A stretch of DNA of 64,000 bases from an uncultured Roseovarius sp. (GTDB lineage: Bacteria; Pseudomonadota; Alphaproteobacteria; Rhodobacterales; Rhodobacteraceae). The DNA lies in contig CANMFU010000001.1 in the NCBI GenBank assembly GCA_947497295.1, positions 124,001 through 188,000 of the forward strand, written 5' to 3'. The notes beneath the pieces were generated by a model. It had not been told where the DNA came from. It made no database searches and saw only the letters and a program-made list of their open reading frames with translations. A program made the position numbers and the translations under genes. This document shows positions 17,463 to 25,162 of the stretch, piece after piece (position 1 is the first letter of the stretch; every line of letters begins with the position of its first letter).

Positions 17463-18137
17463 TCAAATTAGTCGTGGTTGTCTTTCAGGCTTTTCAATCG
17501 AGTAAATTTTCGAAATACCTGATGCGAATTCGGCTTGACCGCCGTAGCTAGGGTGCCGAATGCTATGAACTTCAAGCTCTGGGAATAACCGACTAGCCAC
17601 CTTTGAAGCATCATTCCCAATGGCTATGACCTTTTCCGGTTTAATCAACTCTTGAATACCTTTGAGAATTTCCTCTCCGAAGCGGCGTTCGGCGGCATTA
17701 TGTGTCCGGTTAGAAAATTCATCGTTGGGCGAATGAGGATGAAACGGAAAAACATTCCACAAAAAGATGTTACGCTCAATCAAGTCAAGGAAATCCCACA
17801 CCATAGAAGCTGTTCGCTCTGCAACCGGACGTCCTTTTGTCGGTCGAGATGCTTCGAGCCCCCAGCGCTCCAAATGAGAAGAAAAACGAACATCATCTGT
17901 CAGTGCGAGCCCGGTCCTGCGGCCACCTCTATACCCCAAATCACGACCGATCCAGATCGCGTCGACTGACTTTACATCCGCGCGATTAAGCATTTCGAAA
18001 AGAATTTCGGCTCTCATATCGGCAGACTTAGAGTGATCGAAGGTTCTGCATATATCATGATAAGGATTAAATGCATTCTCGAATTCGAAGGCTTGCAGTG
18101 CACCCACAATATGCTCCGCACTTGATAGTTTGTTCAT
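17463..18137 (-). CDS. Uracil-DNA-glycosylase-superfamily protein
   Basis: A 224-aa protein of the UDG fold. Motif A is the segment IWIGRDLGYRGGRRTGLALT (62-81), and the family FPFHPH signature is at 130-135. Motif B is HPSYGG (195-200), with the catalytic-loop histidine. The usual acidic GEAPG of motif A reads GRDLG here, so activity or substrate may differ. It is the last gene of a four-gene operon, overlapping the MazG-like gene by four bases. In the cell it would excise a base from DNA. A role against phage with modified DNA is inferred from the neighbours only. Confidence 0.75.
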   Translation of the reverse strand: MNKLSSAEHIVGALQAFEFENAFNPYHDICRTFDHSKSADMRAEILFEMLNRADVKSVDAIWIGRDLGYRGGRRTGLALTDDVRFSSHLERWGLEASRPTKGRPVAERTASMVWDFLDLIERNIFLWNVFPFHPHSPNDEFSNRTHNAAERRFGEEILKGIQELIKPEKVIAIGNDASKVASRLFPELEVHSIRHPSYGGQAEFASGISKIYSIEKPERQPRLI

Positions 18138-19252
18138 GACAAAGGCCTGTAGGTTACAGTTCTCTTAGCCTTGTCACCAACGACAACGCCACCATTGTTC
18201 TTCTTGATTTGTCGAAAGACATCATATCCTTGTATGATCGCCTGCTCCCACAGGTACAAAGGACATCGTTCAACTTCGTAGCCGCGTACGAAATTACTTA
18301 CGGTCTTTAGTATATCAAATGATATTGTCGATTGCCCTTCGAAAAAATTTAGCTCTTTAGAGCAAGAAAATATGTAGGCTGACAACCCTTCCTCAATGAC
18401 AATCGCGCGCCCGCTGTCTTGTGCCTCATCAATATCGGGGTCACTCTTGCGCTTGTGCCGTATCAATGCACGAAAAGTCGGCGACCAATGTAGGATAGCT
18501 GCATGCGCAAAATGAAAAACATCGTGAAAACGATATCCATCTGGATCACCAATATTGTCGGAAAGGGGGTCGCCGATAAAAACACCCTTCCATCGAAGAT
18601 AGCTTTTTCCGTTTGGTCGTTCCTGGATTTCAATTTCAAATTTATTGGGAAGGCTTTCGTCGTCGGAGAAGGCATGATCAAACTTTGGAAGCATGGACGT
18701 GTCTGATGGGATAAATCTTCCGGTCGCCTTGTCTAAATTTGATCGCACGATTTTACCGAATGGCACATTTGAAGATTGAACGGCTTTCAGGTATGCAGCG
18801 GTGAATTCAACAACACGGGCGCGCAAATCCGCCTGGCCAATCTCAGCATTCAAAAGATTTGCTGCCTTTAGCCCCAACTCTTTCAGCAAAACATCTATGA
18901 CTTCAAGGTTTTGGAATTTATGAACCTTTGCAATTGGAGCTGACAAATGAAGGCTTGCTACTGTCATAGAAATGGTGCCTTCGCCTTTGCATGCATCATT
19001 AATTATTTGGTCCAGAGGCTCTCCAATGCGGCGGCAAATGGCACACAGATACCAAAGTGCATCGCCGAATTCTTCTTCCACCGCCGCAAGGTACGCGATA
19101 AACGCCTCGCCCTCGCGGTGAAGTTTTTTCGAAGTGGCCATGATGCTTCCAACTTCGCCAAACAGGCCAAGAAGAACAGGTGTTAGGGTATCGTTCGAAA
19201 GTCGGTCCGTCGGAGCGATTTGCTCTTCGTATTCCAATATTGTTAATGCCAT
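18134..19252 (-). CDS. MazG-like nucleotide pyrophosphohydrolase with MazG_C-like domain
   Basis: A 372-aa protein starting MALTILEYEE, with GAGG ahead of the ATG. Residues 20-80 form a MazG-type all-alpha NTP-pyrophosphohydrolase: E33 in GLFGEVGS and E61-x-x-D64 in EEEFGDALWY. The second glutamate of the first pair is a serine. The C-terminal half (about 215-340) carries the HDVFHFAHAAILHW segment and looks like the domain called MazG C-terminal. Such enzymes hydrolyse unusual or excess NTPs and have been linked computationally to nucleotide-modification conflicts. It is coupled to the UDG-like gene downstream and lies 7 bp behind the Nmad2 gene. Confidence 0.75.
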   Translation of the reverse strand: MALTILEYEEQIAPTDRLSNDTLTPVLLGLFGEVGSIMATSKKLHREGEAFIAYLAAVEEEFGDALWYLCAICRRIGEPLDQIINDACKGEGTISMTVASLHLSAPIAKVHKFQNLEVIDVLLKELGLKAANLLNAEIGQADLRARVVEFTAAYLKAVQSSNVPFGKIVRSNLDKATGRFIPSDTSMLPKFDHAFSDDESLPNKFEIEIQERPNGKSYLRWKGVFIGDPLSDNIGDPDGYRFHDVFHFAHAAILHWSPTFRALIRHKRKSDPDIDEAQDSGRAIVIEEGLSAYIFSCSKELNFFEGQSTISFDILKTVSNFVRGYEVERCPLYLWEQAIIQGYDVFRQIKKNNGGVVVGDKAKRTVTYRPLS

Positions 19253-19259
19253 GAATCCC

Positions 19260-19907
19260 TCATTTAAAAATCTGCACCCAATCCCATGGCTGCCCTTGAA
19301 CGCCATGCATCTGAAGCGACGCTATCCAGGCCTCAAATTCTTCAATAGTTTGATCGTCTTGAATTCTCGAGTAACCTCGTTTCGATTTGAGCACATCATT
19401 TGCTCCACCCTCACGAAACGGGCTTGGTAGAAGCGGACCCTCTGCACCGAAATAGATGAAATCTTCCGACACCAATATTCGCTGTACCGCCGTATCACGT
19501 GCTATATGTTCAGCCTTTGGCGATCCATCGTCTTGACTGTGATATGAATTTAATTGGTGCCAAGATCCGTCTGGAAGAGGTTGGTAAATATTATCGCCGC
19601 ACGCTTGCTTCCAGCTACCAGGAAAAATTGGCTTCTTTCGCTGAAAACGCAGGTCGTTCCAGTAATCTGCGGTTGGCAATGCTTCTTGAACGCGCATGGC
19701 ATAAACAATATGTCCGCCACGCTTTACCTGCTGACTTGAGCTTCCAGTTCCTAGTAACCAATCACCAATCTGAGCCGTCTTTCTAATACCCGGTTTGCAA
19801 GTCGCCAGCGTGCAATAGCCGCCATACGGATTTGGTGCGAAACCGCTATCATAGCGAACTACATAGGAGTAGAGGCTCTGAAGATGGGCCTTCTTAGCTA
19901 CAGGCAT
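19260..19907 (-). CDS. Nmad2-type protein (nucleotide modification associated domain 2)
   Basis: A 215-aa protein. The opening LYSYVVRYDSGFAPNPYGGY (12-31), then CKPGIRKTAQIGDW, VYAMRV and YWNDLRFQRKKP, match my memory of the Nmad2 family. That family was defined by its gene neighbourhoods with DNA-base modification. Its biochemistry is not known. The start overlaps the end of the TIR gene by 14 bp, which implies coupled translation. It is the second gene of the four-gene operon. Confidence 0.72.
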   Translation of the reverse strand: MPVAKKAHLQSLYSYVVRYDSGFAPNPYGGYCTLATCKPGIRKTAQIGDWLLGTGSSSQQVKRGGHIVYAMRVQEALPTADYWNDLRFQRKKPIFPGSWKQACGDNIYQPLPDGSWHQLNSYHSQDDGSPKAEHIARDTAVQRILVSEDFIYFGAEGPLLPSPFREGGANDVLKSKRGYSRIQDDQTIEEFEAWIASLQMHGVQGQPWDWVQIFK

Positions 19908-20370
19908 GTCGTTTGATTGGTTGAGGTTCGCAAGGCGTGCCGTCAGGATTGTTAAAGCCTTGATAGTCACCATTTACCGCATCAATGATATGGCCACCAT
20001 TCCAACCGACTACAGCGTCACCGTATTTCTCAAGCGCTTCGGGTATGTCGCACCCATTACTCCCTTGCTCCCATACCCCAACAATAGTTTTGTCTTTTTG
20101 AAATGCTCTCTCGATCTCCCAGTTCACCCAATCGCTGTCTTTTGTTTCGGGCGTAATGTAAACAATCATCGTGCTTGCCCAGTCAATTTTGGGCGCGAGT
20201 ATTTGAGATTTAATGTACTCTGGCGATGTCGCGTTGTTCGGTTTCTCAGAGTTTACTGAGCCGTCGCGAATGTCCATTCCGTTCTTCTTTAAAAGGTTCT
20301 TCAGGTCGCCAAGTCCAGCATCATCCTCGTGGATGTGGCTGATGAAGACATTCCTTGTGCTGTTTGCCAT
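19894..20370 (-). CDS. ThsB-like TIR-domain protein (MTH538/DUF1863 type)
   Basis: A 158-aa single-domain protein starting MANSTRNVFISHIHEDD. The TIR-like fold shows the first strand and SH motif (VFISHIHEDD) and the helix-preceding W-x-x-W-E motif (WVNWEIE). E85 is the likely catalytic glutamate for NAD cleavage. Thoeris ThsB proteins have this size and pattern. It heads a leftward operon with Nmad2, MazG-like and UDG-like genes, and is divergent from a second TIR operon. Sensing phage and making a signal is inferred. Confidence 0.78.
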   Translation of the reverse strand: MANSTRNVFISHIHEDDAGLGDLKNLLKKNGMDIRDGSVNSEKPNNATSPEYIKSQILAPKIDWASTMIVYITPETKDSDWVNWEIERAFQKDKTIVGVWEQGSNGCDIPEALEKYGDAVVGWNGGHIIDAVNGDYQGFNNPDGTPCEPQPIKRHACS

Positions 20371-20395
20371 CAGTTGAGCCCTTAACGCATAAATG

Positions 20396-20423
20396 TTGAG
20401 ATTTCTGATGACTACGATACTAT
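20396..20423 (+). promoter_or_regulatory. Candidate promoter for the TIR-SLOG operon
   Basis: TTGAGA and TACTAT are separated by 16 bp in the 94-bp gap between the two divergent defence operons. The leftward promoter must lie in the same gap but no clear hexamers are seen. Confidence 0.35.
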
Positions 20424-20464
20424 ATGGGGTAAGTTCGCACAACCTCGCACTGACAGGAAAACAG

Positions 20465-21715
20465 ATGCTTCCACCCGTACTCGAAGTCTATGTTATTTGG
20501 CATCCTTCGGACGTCGAGGGAGAGGCGTTGGCACGAGAATTTGTCGAACACTTCCGAGGTGTATCGTTCTCAGGCATCATAGGTGGTGGGATACACGTCG
20601 CGGCAAGAAGTGCTGGGTGGACCGGGGAGGACGACTGCCCGCAACCATGTTACCTGCCGGGTACTGAAGGCCCAAACGGTTTGGCATCTGCTGAATACGT
20701 TGCGTTGGTTCCCATACTCGGATTCGGTATGGCCGATGCCACACAAACTCAGGACTCGCCGTGGCACAGCTACATCTCAAGCTTAGTAGAACAGCAAGCT
20801 CTGAACCCGCAGCACATTGCCATTTTTCCATACTCTTTGAACAGAGGCGCTACAGATAAGACGAGACTTGCCGATCTTCTGGGGACGTTTCAACAAATTG
20901 CAGCTACCACGGAGATGTCACCAGGCGACGACGCTCTCGGCTTGAGGTGTAGGGACTTGAGTCAAGGCTTAGCCCAATTTTTGGCTGACGGTGATGATGC
21001 GCGCCTGACCGTCTTCCTATCCCATACGAAGAGAAGCAACCCCAGTGAGGGCGATGACGTTGACGTGTTGGTGGAGATGATCCGCAATTTCATTGCGTCA
21101 ACAAGGCTCAGCGAATTCTTCGACGCACATGACCTTCAGCCTGGACAAGACTGGGAGGCAGAGCTCGTCAAGAACGCCCAAAATAGTTCACTCTTGGCTG
21201 TTCGTACCGACTTGTATGCAAGCCGTGCGTGGTGTCAAAGAGAAGTCTCGGTCGCAAAAGTGTCTGGCATGCCTGTTGTGATACTTGATGCTCTCGGTTC
21301 AGGAGAAGAGCGCGGGTCATTTCTAATGGATCATGTTCCACGGATTCCATCGCGAAAGACCGATGGCTCTTGGCAGTTGGAAGACGTCGCCCGAGCGCTT
21401 AACCTGCTTACTGACGAGTGCTTAAAGCGAGAGATATGGTTAGTACAGCAATGGCTGGCTAAAGATCATGGTATTGTTTCCGTAGATTGGTGGGCATCAC
21501 ATGCTCCAGAACCAGTGACTCTGCTGGCCTGGATCGAACGGTGCATCATCCAAAAAACAAAAATTCCTGAAGAAGGAATCGTGAGAATTTTGCATCCTGA
21601 TCCTCCTCTCGGACATGATGAGATTAAAGTCTTGAGGTCTTGTGCGCGCAATTCGAAACTAGATTTCGAGATTGACATTATGACGCCCCGACAACTCGCA
21701 ATGAGAGGAGGTTGA
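20465..21715 (+). CDS. TIR-domain protein with an extra N-terminal Rossmann-like domain
   Basis: A 416-aa protein. The ATG at 20465 follows AGGAAA. The central TIR domain (about 180-275) has LTVFLSHTKRS, FFDAHDLQPGQDW and SRAWCQREVSVAK, with E260 the likely catalytic residue. The N-terminal 170 residues (VLEVYVIWHPSDVEGEALAR onward) look like a second, diverged TIR-like fold. The C-terminal 120 residues are helical. It is transcribed with the SLOG gene, whose start lies one base after this stop. It likely cleaves NAD or makes a cyclic nucleotide signal on infection; this is inferred from the family. Confidence 0.78.
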   Translation: MLPPVLEVYVIWHPSDVEGEALAREFVEHFRGVSFSGIIGGGIHVAARSAGWTGEDDCPQPCYLPGTEGPNGLASAEYVALVPILGFGMADATQTQDSPWHSYISSLVEQQALNPQHIAIFPYSLNRGATDKTRLADLLGTFQQIAATTEMSPGDDALGLRCRDLSQGLAQFLADGDDARLTVFLSHTKRSNPSEGDDVDVLVEMIRNFIASTRLSEFFDAHDLQPGQDWEAELVKNAQNSSLLAVRTDLYASRAWCQREVSVAKVSGMPVVILDALGSGEERGSFLMDHVPRIPSRKTDGSWQLEDVARALNLLTDECLKREIWLVQQWLAKDHGIVSVDWWASHAPEPVTLLAWIERCIIQKTKIPEEGIVRILHPDPPLGHDEIKVLRSCARNSKLDFEIDIMTPRQLAMRGG

Positions 21716-21716
21716 C

Positions 21717-22568
21717 ATGACGGTATCGAAACACTCCCTTTTGCCACCAAATGCACTGGAAGGTAAGGCCCTAGGAATTTCAGTTTCGGAAAGTGCTGAT
21801 CTAAAGCAACTAGGACTATTCGAAGATCATTTCAGGCTGGCTCTAGGTGATATCGCGAGAACCATCTTATTCGCGGGCGGAAATCTGTACTATGGCGGAC
21901 ATTTGCGCGCTGATGGATACACGCAGTTCTTAATTGACGAGCTGCAACGCTACGGGAACCGAAACAGGCCATTTAAGATTTGCCTCGCGTATAGCGAGCA
22001 CCAGAAAATGTCCTCCGACGATATCGTTCAACAGAAAGAACGATTGGGTTTATTTGGAGAAATAATCTTCCTAGATGAAGACGGAAACCCCAGCCAATTC
22101 TCCGAAAACAACGACCCAACCTCATATGAACCAACACAGGACGTTCTAGAAAAGTCGCTGACAGATTTGCGAATTTTTCTGGCTCAGTCTACCGACGCAC
22201 GAATTGTTCTAGGCGGAAAAAGAACTGGGTTTCTGGGCCGGTATCCGGGGATACTTGAGGAAGTGATTGTCTCGGTCAATGCAGGCAAGCCACTCTTTCT
22301 AGCTGGTGGTTTTGGTGGCGCAACCCTCGATGCGATTTCCGTTTTATCGCCAGAACATGCAGCTTGGTTCGAAAGGTACGCCGACGAGGGGGTTGATCAC
22401 AAAAAACTGGTTTCCGGGCTGGATGCACTCAATGATGCGGCAGCAAAAACCGATGGATGGAACGCAAACGGTTTGGCCCCTGCTCAGAACGCATTGTTGG
22501 CAGCAACTTATCGGCCAAGCGAGATCGCAGCGCTTGTCGGTCACGGACTAGGAAAAATAGGTGGATAG
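21717..22568 (+). CDS. SLOG-superfamily protein, possible TIR signal receptor
   Basis: A 283-aa protein with a strong GGAGGTTGAC site inside the end of the TIR gene. Two Rossmann-type glycine segments are readable: LFAGGNLYYGGHLRADGYTQ near 51-70 and PLFLAGGFGGATLDA near 191-205. That is the SLOG/LOG pattern for binding nucleotide ligands. In Thoeris the SLOG domain of ThsA binds the TIR-made cyclic ADP-ribose variant. Here SLOG appears as a stand-alone protein with no SIR2 or membrane effector fused, which is unusual. It could bind the TIR product or itself be a nucleotide hydrolase. Confidence 0.7.
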   Translation: MTVSKHSLLPPNALEGKALGISVSESADLKQLGLFEDHFRLALGDIARTILFAGGNLYYGGHLRADGYTQFLIDELQRYGNRNRPFKICLAYSEHQKMSSDDIVQQKERLGLFGEIIFLDEDGNPSQFSENNDPTSYEPTQDVLEKSLTDLRIFLAQSTDARIVLGGKRTGFLGRYPGILEEVIVSVNAGKPLFLAGGFGGATLDAISVLSPEHAAWFERYADEGVDHKKLVSGLDALNDAAAKTDGWNANGLAPAQNALLAATYRPSEIAALVGHGLGKIGG

Positions 22569-22599
22569 AAAGAGGTTTGCCGCGCTGCTTTTGGTTCTG

Positions 22600-22632
22600 C
22601 TGCTAAAGAATGAAAGCTTTTAGCAGGTTTTT
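22600..22632 (+). terminator. Intrinsic terminator after the SLOG gene
   Basis: CTGCTAAA and TTTAGCAG form an 8-bp stem, followed by GTTTTT. It separates the TIR-SLOG pair from the next TIR gene, so the latter probably has its own promoter. Confidence 0.6.
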
Positions 22633-22719
22633 GCAGCATATTTCATGAATACAGTGGCGGGTCTATAGTTACCTCTGCGTGTGTACTTAATTTGATTATA
22701 TTCTTTGGAAGGGAACCAA

Positions 22720-23253
22720 GTGGCTACTGTTCGACGCAAGTGTTTTATTTCTTATCATCATGCTGATCGAGATTCCGTAAACAGCTTTATTCGAGCTTTT
22801 GATCACGAGCGCGATTGCTTCATTGCTCGTGGACTCGGTGAAGAAATGTCATCTGACATTATTCAAAGCACTAACACTGACTACGTGATGCGTCGTATCC
22901 GAGATAGATTTCTCGGTGGTTCGACGGTGACTTTAGTTCTAATGGGTAGGTGTACATGGGCACGGCGCTACGTCGATTGGGAGCTGCAAGGCTCGTTGCG
23001 TAGAGGAGCCAATGCTATCCCGAATGGCCTACTTGGAATCAAATTGCCGTCCTTTGGCGGCTTTCCACCACGGTTTGAAAGCAATCTCTCATCCGATTGG
23101 CCAAGGTTAGATTGCTATGCTCGCCATATGACTTATCCATCATCGACGCAACAACTGGTCGATGCGATTGAAGCGGCCTACGAACGCCGAACTAGCCACG
23201 CACATTTGATAAGCAATTCGCGCGAGCGCATGTTTAACAACAGGCAGTGCTAA
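22720..23253 (+). CDS. ThsB-like TIR-domain protein (second copy)
   Basis: A 177-aa single-domain protein. The GTG at 22720 was chosen because GGAAGGG lies six bases upstream. The TIR motifs are CFISYHHADRDSV at the N-terminus and ARRYVDWELQGSL, with E88 the likely catalytic residue. A conserved HxTYPSSTQQLVDAIEAAY-like end fits Thoeris ThsB proteins. It has its own promoter region. Loci with one effector and several TIR sensors are known in Thoeris, and this arrangement is similar. It is distinct in sequence from the leftward TIR. Confidence 0.78.
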   Translation: MATVRRKCFISYHHADRDSVNSFIRAFDHERDCFIARGLGEEMSSDIIQSTNTDYVMRRIRDRFLGGSTVTLVLMGRCTWARRYVDWELQGSLRRGANAIPNGLLGIKLPSFGGFPPRFESNLSSDWPRLDCYARHMTYPSSTQQLVDAIEAAYERRTSHAHLISNSRERMFNNRQC

Positions 23254-23337
23254 TGGTTGACTTAATTAAAGCAAGTATATGACTTTTCATCTATCTCAAA
23301 AATGAATGGGCTGTTTAGAGGCTAGTTAGGAAAAATA

Positions 23338-23892
23338 TTGGTCGATTATATTACCCGTTCTGACCTTCGGGGTGTCAGAACAAATCTAAATGAAGAGACT
23401 GCTAACACGATCCGTAAAAGGGCTGAAGATCGCTCGCCTCAAGGAGCGACGTTTCTCTCACATTCGAGCAAAGATGAAGAACTTGTAGTGGGTGCAATCC
23501 GCGTGTTGGAAAACCATGGTGCCACGGTCTACGTTGATAAAAAAGACCCGAATTTACCGCCTTACACTAGCAAAGAAACCGCTTCGGCGTTGAAGAAGAG
23601 GATCGGTCAGGCCGGGAAGTTTGTTCTTCTTGCCAGTGCTAATAGCAAAGACAGTAGATGGGTTCCGTGGGAGCTGGGCCTCGCCGATGGGTACAAACGG
23701 ATGGAGAATATTGCGATATTTCCTGCTGTAGATTCCACCTATGAAACGGGTTGGACATCTTGGGAATATTTGGGGTTATACGACCGTATTGTTCACGGCA
23801 AGCTAGAAGGGCATGAGGACAGTGTAATGATGGTTCTTGATGTGCGGAAAAACACTGCAACGGAACTGTCGAAATGGTTGCGGGGTTACTAG
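23338..23892 (+). CDS. TIR-domain protein (fourth)
   Basis: A protein of about 184 aa. No ATG is available at the N-terminus; a TTG at 23338 with AGGA just upstream is the best start. The TIR domain spans about 36-160, with TFLSHSSKDEELVV, the YVDKKDPNLPP loop and SRWVPWELGLADG (E112 likely catalytic). It is the last gene of the rightward cluster, with a hairpin-rich non-coding region behind it. It may act as a sensor or an NADase effector. Confidence 0.72.
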   Translation: MVDYITRSDLRGVRTNLNEETANTIRKRAEDRSPQGATFLSHSSKDEELVVGAIRVLENHGATVYVDKKDPNLPPYTSKETASALKKRIGQAGKFVLLASANSKDSRWVPWELGLADGYKRMENIAIFPAVDSTYETGWTSWEYLGLYDRIVHGKLEGHEDSVMMVLDVRKNTATELSKWLRGY

Positions 23893-24498
23893 GCTTTCGG
23901 GCCGTCATCAGAGTAGTACCGATTCCATGAGTGCAATGGCAGAAATGAAATAATTGTGTTTCTGTCACTGCGGATCGCGACGCCGGACAATCATTCCGTA
24001 ACCTAAACAAGTGGTTCCCAAACTTGTGGCGGCTCCCTTCCTGGTCAGGGATGCAAGGGGCGAGACAATGCCCCTTGCTCTCGATGAAATCGTCTCCATG
24101 AAGTGGTCTGGGGTCTTGGGGGCAGGAACGCCCGCCAAGTCGATGGGTGCAGGGAGAGCGAAGTCTCCTTGTGAGTGGGTTTCAAGGGGCGCGATAGCTC
24201 CTTTGATCCATGGTTCGGTGCAGGTGGAGAGGGACGTCTCCAAGCCCTGCGAGTGTTTGACCGGCGATACGGTCTGCTGGCTCTGAAATGGGTTCAAAAC
24301 CCTGGAAGAGCCATGGCCGGAGGGATGCAACGGGAGCGCGCAGCGGGCTCCCTTGCCAAGATGCGGGGTACTACCCCGCACATCTTGCGGTACAGAGATA
24401 ACGTAAAATTGGGAAAAACAGGGTGCAGCGCAGCAAATGCACTCAGCACGGGGAGCTTACCCGTCAGCGTTCATTTCTGGTCGCCAATGATACATTGG
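23893..24498. ncRNA. Hairpin-array region, candidate large structured RNA or ssDNA element
   Basis: This 606-bp gene-free stretch lies between two convergent genes. Between 24007 and 24387 there are at least ten hairpins one after another: 24007-24027, 24053-24078 (9 bp perfect), 24082-24092, 24115-24139, 24151-24170, 24184-24203, 24220-24250, 24259-24274, 24290-24302, 24327-24356 and 24357-24387 (14 bp with a bulge). Two loops are GCGATA and one is GCGAAG. AGGGATGCAA begins hairpins at both 24047 and 24321. The regular spacing argues for selected structure. Whether it acts as RNA or as single-stranded DNA is open; the strand is not known. Confidence 0.45.
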
Positions 24499-25059
24499 CT
24501 ATGTGATGACGAGGAGCGGGTGTCTCGCCTCTTCTTTGAATTCGCCACCAGTTAATATTTTGCAAAATATGACTTCTGAAGCTTCTGGCAAGAATCCTGC
24601 TACAGATTCATCTACAGGCGTGCCGAATGGTCTTCTGGATTGGTTGGAAGTAACCCAAATAAGTTGCCTTTCCTCGGCAAAATATTCCAACCGCAATATT
24701 TCATGCTTCATAGGGCAGTCATAGAAAAAGTAAATTTCTTTATGTTCATTTACTGCGATCTCCACATGAACTCGGCCCAGATGTGAGGCATCAAACAAGT
24801 CCACAAGCGTATCAACCATTCCCGGATGTGGGCTGTCGTTTAGAACCTGACTGAGTTCCTCTTCGGAAATATTGAGTGCGACAACGAGGGCATCGATAGT
24901 TTTGCTTTGCGGGCGAGTCACGTGGCCGTTTTCAAGTTCAGAGATCCTAGATTTTCTTTCCTCGTCACCAAATGCCTGTGCTGCAAGGTTTTGTTGACTA
25001 AGGCCTTCTATGTCGCGTTTGCGGCGTACAAGTTGACCAAATCTCTTCCCAAAGCTCAT
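24499..25059 (-). CDS. XRE-family transcription regulator
   Basis: A 186-aa protein starting MSFGKRFGQLVRRKR. The HTH (about 8-62) contains LSQQNLAAQAFGDEERKSRI, then SELENGHVTRPQSKTIDALV. The C-terminal 110 residues are an unrecognised sensor-like part, with FFYDCPMKHEILRLEYFAEE. It is divergent from the small membrane protein/recombinase pair across 103 bp with a TTCCGGAA palindrome at 25078. It is a candidate regulator of island maintenance genes. Confidence 0.75.
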   Translation of the reverse strand: MSFGKRFGQLVRRKRDIEGLSQQNLAAQAFGDEERKSRISELENGHVTRPQSKTIDALVVALNISEEELSQVLNDSPHPGMVDTLVDLFDASHLGRVHVEIAVNEHKEIYFFYDCPMKHEILRLEYFAEERQLIWVTSNQSRRPFGTPVDESVAGFLPEASEVIFCKILTGGEFKEEARHPLLVIT

Positions 25060-25162
25060 GGACAGATTTCCGTAACTTTCCGGAACGACTGCAAGTTTAG
25101 CTCCCCTTAATCTACAGGTATGCGCACCGATTTCCGGCGCGATCATAGTGGGGAGAGGTTCC

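Noticed and set aside
20465-22568. Calling the TIR-SLOG pair a standard Thoeris system
   Set aside because: No SIR2-SLOG ThsA, membrane or macro effector is fused or adjacent; only partial resemblance is supported.
24011-24286. 91-codon frame through the hairpin array
   Set aside because: No ATG-proximal ribosome site, and the sequence is better explained by inverted repeats than by coding constraint.
23893-24498. CRISPR array in the hairpin region
   Set aside because: Hairpins differ in sequence and there are no equal-length repeats with unique spacers; no cas genes nearby.
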